Both the position numbers and the translations under genes were made by a program. A stretch of DNA of 64,000 nucleotides. It comes from Microbacterium wangchenii. Lineage in GTDB: Bacteria; Actinomycetota; Actinomycetes; Actinomycetales; Microbacteriaceae. The notes beneath the pieces were generated by a model. The model had not been told where the DNA came from. It searched no databases and saw only the letters and a list, made by a program, of their open reading frames with translations. The stretch lies in contig NZ_CP038266.1 of assembly GCF_004564355.1 (NCBI RefSeq), forward strand, positions 620,001 to 684,000. The letters are read 5' to 3'. This document shows, in pieces, positions 59,043-64,000 of the stretch (positions within the stretch are counted from its first letter, which is position 1; each line of letters begins with the position of its first letter).

Positions 59043-60038
59043 ATGGTGAACATCCACAATGCCGACGTGCTGGTCACGGGCGGCGCAGGGACGATCGGGT
59101 CGACGCTCGTCGACCAGCTGGTCGCGGCCGGGGCGGGACGCGTCCAGGTGCTCGACAACCTCGTGCGCGGTCGCCGTGCCAACCTCGACGAGGCGCTGGC
59201 AACCGGCCACGTCGAACTCATCGACGGCGACATCCGCGACGCGGGCCTCGTCGACGAGCTCGTCGCGGGCAAGGACATCGTGTTCCATCAGGCCGCCATC
59301 CGCATCACGCAGTGCGCGGAGGAGCCGCGCCTCGCGCTCGAGGTGCTCGTGGACGGTACTTTCAACGTGGTGGAATCGGCCGCTCGTCACCGCGTCGGCA
59401 AGCTGGTGGCCGCATCCAGCGCGTCCGTCTACGGCATGGCGGAGGAGTTCCCGACGGGTGAGCGCCACCACCACCACAACAACGACACGCTCTACGGTGC
59501 AGCCAAGTCGTTCAACGAGGGACTGATCCGCAGCTTCCGCGCCATGCAGGGGCTCGACTACGTCGTCCTGCGCTACTTCAACGTGTACGGACCCCGCATG
59601 GATGTGCACGGCCTGTACACCGAGGTGCTCGTGCGGTGGATGGAGCGGATCGCCGACGGCCAGCCGCCGCTCATCTTCGGCGACGGCCAGCAGACGATGG
59701 ACTTCGTCTGCGTGCCCGACATCGCGCGGGCGAACCTCCTCGCTGCCGAGAGCGACATCGTCGAGGGTGTTTACAACATCGCCAGCGGTACCGAGACGAG
59801 CCTGCTCGGTCTCGCCGAGGCGCTCCTGCGGGCGATGGACTCCGACCTCGATGTCGAGCATGGTCCGGAGCGCGCTGTGAACGGCGTGGTCCGCCGCCTC
59901 GCCGACACCGAGGCCGCCCGCCGCGATCTGGGCTTCGAGTCGCGGATCGAGCTGGAAGAGGGCCTTCGGATGCTGGTCGACTGGTGGCGTCCGCTGCGCG
60001 ACGAGATCGGCCTCGGCCGGACGGTGGTGGCGGCATGA
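59043..60038 (+). CDS. NAD-dependent sugar epimerase/dehydratase (UDP-sugar 4-epimerase-like)
   Basis: 331 residues from the ATG at 59043 (GGGGAGAG upstream). Rossmann motif VLVTGGAGTIGSTLVDQL; substrate region AASSASVYGMAEEFPTGE; catalytic Y-x3-K in DTLYGAAKSFNEGL; YFNVYGPRMDVHGLYTEV. An unusual run of four histidines (GERHHHHNND) precedes the catalytic tyrosine. It probably epimerises or dehydrates the nucleotide sugar used by the following aminotransferases. The stop overlaps the next start (ATGA). Confidence 0.9.
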   Translation: MVNIHNADVLVTGGAGTIGSTLVDQLVAAGAGRVQVLDNLVRGRRANLDEALATGHVELIDGDIRDAGLVDELVAGKDIVFHQAAIRITQCAEEPRLALEVLVDGTFNVVESAARHRVGKLVAASSASVYGMAEEFPTGERHHHHNNDTLYGAAKSFNEGLIRSFRAMQGLDYVVLRYFNVYGPRMDVHGLYTEVLVRWMERIADGQPPLIFGDGQQTMDFVCVPDIARANLLAAESDIVEGVYNIASGTETSLLGLAEALLRAMDSDLDVEHGPERAVNGVVRRLADTEAARRDLGFESRIELEEGLRMLVDWWRPLRDEIGLGRTVVAA

Positions 60039-61183
60039 GCGTCCTTCAGCAGTCGCGCATCAACGTGATGACCCCGTGGCTGGGCGCGGACGAAGTCGCC
60101 GCGGTGACCGCGGTGATCGAGTCCGGATGGGTCGCACAGGGCCCCAAGGTCGCCGAGTTCGAGTCGGCTTTCGCGCAGGCCATGCAGACCACGGAGGCCG
60201 TGGCAGTGTCGAACTGCACCACGGCCCTGCACCTCGCCCTCATCGTGGCCGGCATCGGACCGGGAGACGACGTGGTCGTCCCCTCCTTCTCCTTCATCGC
60301 CACATCGAACGCACCCACCTATGTGGGTGCGCGTCCCGTGTTCGCCGACGTCGATGCGCAGACGGGCAACGTCACGGCCGAAACGGTGAGCGCGGCGCTG
60401 ACGCCCGAGACGCGGGCCGTCATCGTGGTCGACCAGGGCGGAATCCCCGTCGACCTCGACGCGGTGCGCGCAGTGTGCGATCCCTTCGGCATCGTGGTGA
60501 TCGAGGATGCGGCGTGCGGAGCCGGCTCCACCTACAAGGGGCGCCCGGTGGGGGCCGGCGCGGAACTGGCCGCGTGGTCCTTCCACCCGCGCAAGATCCT
60601 CACCACCGGCGAGGGCGGCATGCTCACCACGAGCAATCCGAAGTGGGCGGCACGGGCCCGTGCGCTCCGCGAGCACGCGATGAGCATCTCCGCCGCCGAT
60701 CGGCACGCCAGCCTGGTGTCGCCGCCGGAGGAGTATGCCGAGATCGGGTACAACTTCCGCATGACCGACCTGCAGGCCGCCGTCGGCATCGTGCAGCTGT
60801 CGAAGCTGCCGGAGGTCGTCGGACGCCGCCGGGTCAACGCCGCGCGCTACCGGCGCGAGATCGAAGACATCCGTGGCCTGCGTCTCGTGGACGACCCGGA
60901 ATGGGGAACCAGCAACTTCCAGTCCCTGTGGGTCGAGGTGGACGCGTCCTATCCGCTCGATCGCGAGCAGCTTCTCGTCGCGCTCGCCGACGCCGGCATC
61001 TCGGCGCGGCGAGGCATCATGGCCGCGCACCGGCATGCGCCGTACCGGCACCTTGCGTCGGAGGGGACGCTCCCCGTCACCGAGCGGCTCACCGACCGGA
61101 CGCTCATCCTTCCGCTGTTCCACACGCTCACCACCGCCGATCAGGACCGCGTGATCGCGGTGCTGCGCAATCCCGGAGAGTGA
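60035..61183 (+). CDS. DegT/DnrJ/EryC1/StrS aminotransferase 1
   Basis: 382 residues from the ATG at 60035, which overlaps the epimerase stop. PLP-binding lysine in SFHPRKILTTGEGGMLTTSN, aspartate in VVIEDAACGAGS, and substrate-side GYNFRMTDLQAAVGIVQLSK. The HPRK-x-L-TTGEGG form is common in enzymes converting 4-keto or 3-keto nucleotide sugars to amino sugars. It acts with the preceding oxidoreductase or epimerase. The stop overlaps the acyltransferase start. Confidence 0.93.
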   Translation: MSVLQQSRINVMTPWLGADEVAAVTAVIESGWVAQGPKVAEFESAFAQAMQTTEAVAVSNCTTALHLALIVAGIGPGDDVVVPSFSFIATSNAPTYVGARPVFADVDAQTGNVTAETVSAALTPETRAVIVVDQGGIPVDLDAVRAVCDPFGIVVIEDAACGAGSTYKGRPVGAGAELAAWSFHPRKILTTGEGGMLTTSNPKWAARARALREHAMSISAADRHASLVSPPEEYAEIGYNFRMTDLQAAVGIVQLSKLPEVVGRRRVNAARYRREIEDIRGLRLVDDPEWGTSNFQSLWVEVDASYPLDREQLLVALADAGISARRGIMAAHRHAPYRHLASEGTLPVTERLTDRTLILPLFHTLTTADQDRVIAVLRNPGE

Positions 61184-61815
61184 CGGCTGTGGGGGAGGGA
61201 GTGCTGCTCGTGGGGGCGAGCGGCCTCGCACGCGAGGTACTGGCGGCGGGGATGACCGGCGTCGCCGGCATCCTGGATGACGATGTGTCGCTGCACGGCA
61301 CCGAGATCGCCGGCGTGCCCGTGGTCGGCCCTGTCGCGGACGCCGCGGCCGGGAACGAGCAGCTCCTCGTGTGCATCGGACCCAGCGGCACCCGCCGTGA
61401 GGTGGTGCGCCGGCTCGGCCGGTCGGGTGTCGCGGCCGAGCGCTACGCGACGTATGTCGCGCGGTCGGCGCGGATGGGGACCACGAGCGATGTCGGGTCG
61501 GGCAGCATCCTGCTCGACGGTGTCGTGGTGACGGCGGACGCGCGGCTGGGCCGCCATGTGGTGGTCATGCCGAACTGCGTCATCACCCACGATGCCGTCC
61601 TGGAAGACTTCGCCACACTGACCTCCGGGGTCGCGCTGGCGGGCGGTGTGCGGGTGGGGGAAGCCGCGTACATCGGAATGAATGCGGCGGTGCGGCAGGG
61701 GTTGTCGATCGGTGCCGCCGCGACGGTGGGGATGGGAGCAGCAGTGCTCTCCGATGTCCCCGCCGGTGAAATCTGGGCCGGTGTCCCGGCCCGACGACTG
61801 GGGGTAACGAAATGA
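61180..61815 (+). CDS. NeuD-type sugar O/N-acyltransferase (hexapeptide repeat)
   Basis: 211 residues if the GTG at 61180 (in GTGA overlap) is used; a GTG at 61189 has a better placed GGAGA. N-terminal Rossmann-like part VLLVGASGLAREVLAAGMTG with GILDDDVSLHGTEIAGVPVV, then left-handed beta-helix repeats: VGSGSILLDGVVVTADARLG, VVMPNCVITHDAVLED, VALAGGVRVGEAAYIGMNAA. The NeuD/PglD family acetylates sialic acid or UDP-4-amino sugars, fitting an acylation step on the amine added by aminotransferase 1 or 2. Confidence 0.9.
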   Translation: MTAVGEGVLLVGASGLAREVLAAGMTGVAGILDDDVSLHGTEIAGVPVVGPVADAAAGNEQLLVCIGPSGTRREVVRRLGRSGVAAERYATYVARSARMGTTSDVGSGSILLDGVVVTADARLGRHVVVMPNCVITHDAVLEDFATLTSGVALAGGVRVGEAAYIGMNAAVRQGLSIGAAATVGMGAAVLSDVPAGEIWAGVPARRLGVTK

Positions 61816-62942
61816 CCGAGAACGTGCCGTTCCTGGATCTGTCCGCGCAGCAGGCGGAGATCATCGACGAGGTGCTGCCGAAGTGGCGCGAACAGTTCCG
61901 CTCCGCCGCTTTCATGGGCGGCCCCGAAATCGCCGGCTTCGAGCAGGAGTACGCTGCGTATCTCGGCGTGAACTGCGTGGTCGGGGTCTCCAACGGCACC
62001 GACGCCCTCGAACTGGCGTACCGCGCCGTCGGCGTCGGCCCCGGCGATGAGGTGATCATGCCGGCCAACACGTTCATCGCCACCGCTGAGGCCGCCTCAC
62101 GTATCGGCGCCGTCCCGGTGTTCGTCGACGTCGAGGACGAGCACCTCCTCATCGACCCCGATGCCGTCGCGGCGGCCATCACCGAGCGCACACGCGCGAT
62201 CGTGCCGGTGCACCTGTTCGGTCAGACCGCCCCGGTCGAGCTGCTCGCTCCGATCGCCGAGCGCGACGGCATCCCGATCATCGAAGACGCCGCGCAGTCG
62301 CAGGGTGCCGCTTCGGCCGCGGGCCGTGCCGGTTCGCTCGGCCGGGTCGCGGCAACGAGTTTCTATCCGGGCAAGAACCTGGGCGCGGCCGGCGACGGCG
62401 GTGCCGTCATGACGGACGATCCCGAAGTCGCGCGGACCGTCCGGGACATGGCGGCCCACGGCAGCGCCACGAAGTACGTGCACCACCGGGTGGGGTTCAA
62501 CGCTCGTCTCGACGCGGTGCAGGCCACCGTGCTGCGGGCGAAGCTCCGCCGCCTGGATGCGTGGAACTCCTCGCGCCAGGAGGCAGCGGCCTGGTACGGG
62601 CAGATCCTCAGCGGGATCGAGGGCGTCCGGCTCCCGTCGGTGCGACCGGGGAACTCCGACGTGTGGCACCTCTACGTCATCCGGGTGGAGGAGCGCGACC
62701 GCGTGCTCGCCGAGCTGACCGCCGACGGGATCGGCGCCGGCATCCACTATCCGACGCCCGTGCACCTCACCGAGGCGTACGCCCACCTGGGGTACCAGCG
62801 CGGACAGTTCCCCGTGGCCGAGGCCGCGGCGGACCGCATCCTTTCGCTGCCGATGTTCCCGCACCTGCTCGAGGAGCAGCAGGAGCGGGTCGCCGCGGCG
62901 TTGTCCACAGCGATGAGTCGCGCCCTCGTTCCGGTGGCCTGA
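61812..62942 (+). CDS. DegT/DnrJ/EryC1/StrS aminotransferase 2 (WbpE/FdtB-like)
   Basis: 376 residues from an ATG overlapping the acyltransferase stop. PLP lysine in SFYPGKNLGAAGDGGAVMTD; aspartate in PIIEDAAQSQGA; MAAHGSATKYVHHRVGFNAR and LDAVQATVLRAKL are typical of sugar 3-aminotransferases such as FdtB, QdtB and WbpE. It is clearly distinct from aminotransferase 1, implying two amino groups on one sugar or two different amino sugars. It ends directly at the flippase start. Confidence 0.93.
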   Translation: MTENVPFLDLSAQQAEIIDEVLPKWREQFRSAAFMGGPEIAGFEQEYAAYLGVNCVVGVSNGTDALELAYRAVGVGPGDEVIMPANTFIATAEAASRIGAVPVFVDVEDEHLLIDPDAVAAAITERTRAIVPVHLFGQTAPVELLAPIAERDGIPIIEDAAQSQGAASAAGRAGSLGRVAATSFYPGKNLGAAGDGGAVMTDDPEVARTVRDMAAHGSATKYVHHRVGFNARLDAVQATVLRAKLRRLDAWNSSRQEAAAWYGQILSGIEGVRLPSVRPGNSDVWHLYVIRVEERDRVLAELTADGIGAGIHYPTPVHLTEAYAHLGYQRGQFPVAEAAADRILSLPMFPHLLEEQQERVAAALSTAMSRALVPVA

Positions 62943-64000
62943 GTGAGCACCGCGACGCGGCGGCCTTCGATCGTCACACCGCCGGGTGCGCGGCGCGCCC
63001 TCGTGTGGAGCTTCGCGAACACGGCCTTCGGAAAGTTCGGCACCCTCCTGATCTCGATCCTGATCGCGCGCGTGCTCGGGCCGGAGGAGTTCGGGACGTA
63101 CGCCGTCGCGCTCGTCGCGCTCATGGCGGTCCTGAGCGTCAACGAGCTCGGCGTCAGCCTGGCCATCGTGCGCTGGGAAGAGGATCCTCGGGCGATCGCC
63201 CCCACGGTCACGACCATCTCGGTCGCCGCGAGCCTCCTCTTCTTCGGGGTCGCCTACGCCGCGACGCCGGCTTTCACGGCCGCCATGGGCGACCCGCAGG
63301 CCACCGACGTCGTACGGCTCATGCTCGTGTGCGTGCCCCTGAACGGACTGGTCGCCACGGCAGCGGCGCTGCTCCAGCGCGAGTACCAGCAGGGGCGCCG
63401 CACCGCCGCCGACCAGGTGAACATCTGGCTCGGCGCGGGAATCTCGGTCGCGCTCGCGCTGACCGGGTTCGGGGCGATGAGCCTCGCCATCGGGCGCGTC
63501 GTGGCCACGGTGGTGTTCTCCATCATGCTGCTGGTGTTCTCACCGCTCCCGCTGCGCTTCGGCTGGGATCGCACCTCCGCCGGCGCACTGCTCCGATTCG
63601 GTCTGCCGCTGGCCGGCGCGAGCATCGTCGTCTTCGCGGTGGGCTACTCCGATCAGCTGGTCGTGGGGTCGGTTCTCGGGGCTCAGGCGCTCGGGTTCTA
63701 TCTCCTCGCGTTCAACCTGGCGTCGTGGCCGGTGAGCATGCTGTCGCAGCCGGTGCGCGCCGTCGCGCCGGCCGCGTTCGCGCGCATCCAGAACGATCCG
63801 GAGCGGATGGACGCGGGTTTCCGTGCCGCCTTCCGGCTCCTGCTCGTGGTCGCCCTCCCGGTGTGCACGTTCGTGGCGGGCGCCGCGGTGCCGATCGTGA
63901 CCTTCGTCTACGGGGAGGTGTGGGCGCCGGCGGCCCTCGCGCTGCAGTGGCTCGCCCTGCACGCGGTGCTGCGGATCGCGTTCGAGCTCGCGTACGACTT
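62943..64000 (+). CDS. Polysaccharide/oligosaccharide flippase (Wzx-like), partial at window end
   Basis: At least 352 residues, open to the window edge. The GTG at 62943 follows the preceding TGA without a gap. N-terminal basic stretch, then ALVWSFANTAFGKFGTLLIS and GPEEFGTYAVALVALMAVLS, typical of the MOP/Wzx family opening, with about nine helices visible so far, including LLRFGLPLAGASIVVFAVGY and SDQLVVGSVLGAQALGFYLL. It would flip the lipid-linked amino-sugar glycan made by this operon. It is a different gene from the flippase at 27948. The C-terminus lies outside the window. Confidence 0.9.
   Translation, partial: MSTATRRPSIVTPPGARRALVWSFANTAFGKFGTLLISILIARVLGPEEFGTYAVALVALMAVLSVNELGVSLAIVRWEEDPRAIAPTVTTISVAASLLFFGVAYAATPAFTAAMGDPQATDVVRLMLVCVPLNGLVATAAALLQREYQQGRRTAADQVNIWLGAGISVALALTGFGAMSLAIGRVVATVVFSIMLLVFSPLPLRFGWDRTSAGALLRFGLPLAGASIVVFAVGYSDQLVVGSVLGAQALGFYLLAFNLASWPVSMLSQPVRAVAPAAFARIQNDPERMDAGFRAAFRLLLVVALPVCTFVAGAAVPIVTFVYGEVWAPAALALQWLALHAVLRIAFELAYD

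Overview
The window is high-GC DNA from an actinobacterium, most likely a Microbacterium-type member of the Microbacteriaceae. This rests on the GC-rich codon use, frequent GTG starts, two DUF222/HNH (13E12-type) genes, the rplM-rpsI-glmM order, a type I pantothenate kinase and the general gene content. No sequence search was possible, so the genus is an inference. Coding sequence fills most of the window. No rRNA, tRNA, CRISPR array, intact insertion sequence or phage module is visible.

Layout. (1) 1-4784, plus strand: a tightly overlapping catabolic operon with a sugar ABC transporter (end of one permease, then a second), a BadF/GlcNAc-kinase-type sugar kinase, a GntR/UTRA regulator, a neutral-ceramidase-like hydrolase and a SIS-domain protein. 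(2) 4808-8489: DUF222/HNH protein, methyltransferase, a 43-residue membrane protein, and an MmyB-type regulator divergent from a SnoaL-like protein with a palindrome between them. (3) 8499-14888: a peptide-type ABC importer (fused double ATPase, two permeases, binding lipoprotein), divergent from a DUF1028 protein, then an XRE-cupin regulator. (4) 15046-19414: a large two-domain serine hydrolase with a sortase-like tail, a small membrane protein and a second DUF222/HNH protein.

(5) 19640-38622 is an exopolysaccharide locus. It starts with a frameshifted beta-helix/membrane/HTH remnant. It contains a candidate polymerase, an acyltransferase, UDP-glucose dehydrogenase, three glycosyltransferases, a flippase, a pyruvyltransferase, the two GDP-D-rhamnose enzymes (Gmd, Rmd), a priming polyprenyl sugar transferase, a Wzz/tyrosine autokinase and its likely phosphatase. 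Together this is nearly a full Wzy-type set. Codons are visibly more AT-rich between about 21 and 35 kb than on either side, suggesting the glycan-specific core was acquired horizontally.

(6) 38674-51290 is mostly housekeeping: CPBP protease, lipoprotein, VanZ protein, orphan PAS histidine kinase, ribosomal proteins L13 and S9, GlmM, a DUF4062-STAND-TPR protein, Ppx/GppA phosphatase and CoaA. (7) 51374-64000 is a second glycan locus. A WbpD-like acetyltransferase stands divergent from a 1907-residue secreted DUF4082 protein. This is followed by a tightly packed operon of Gfo/Idh oxidoreductase, sugar epimerase, two DegT-family aminotransferases, a NeuD-type acyltransferase and a flippase that runs off the window. 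It looks like a pathway making and exporting N-acylated amino sugars.

The points most worth a second look are the second glycan locus with its giant secreted protein, the ceramidase-like/SIS operon, a GGGGGACAA motif shared by the promoters of the exopolysaccharide operon and the histidine kinase, and the frameshifted beta-helix gene.
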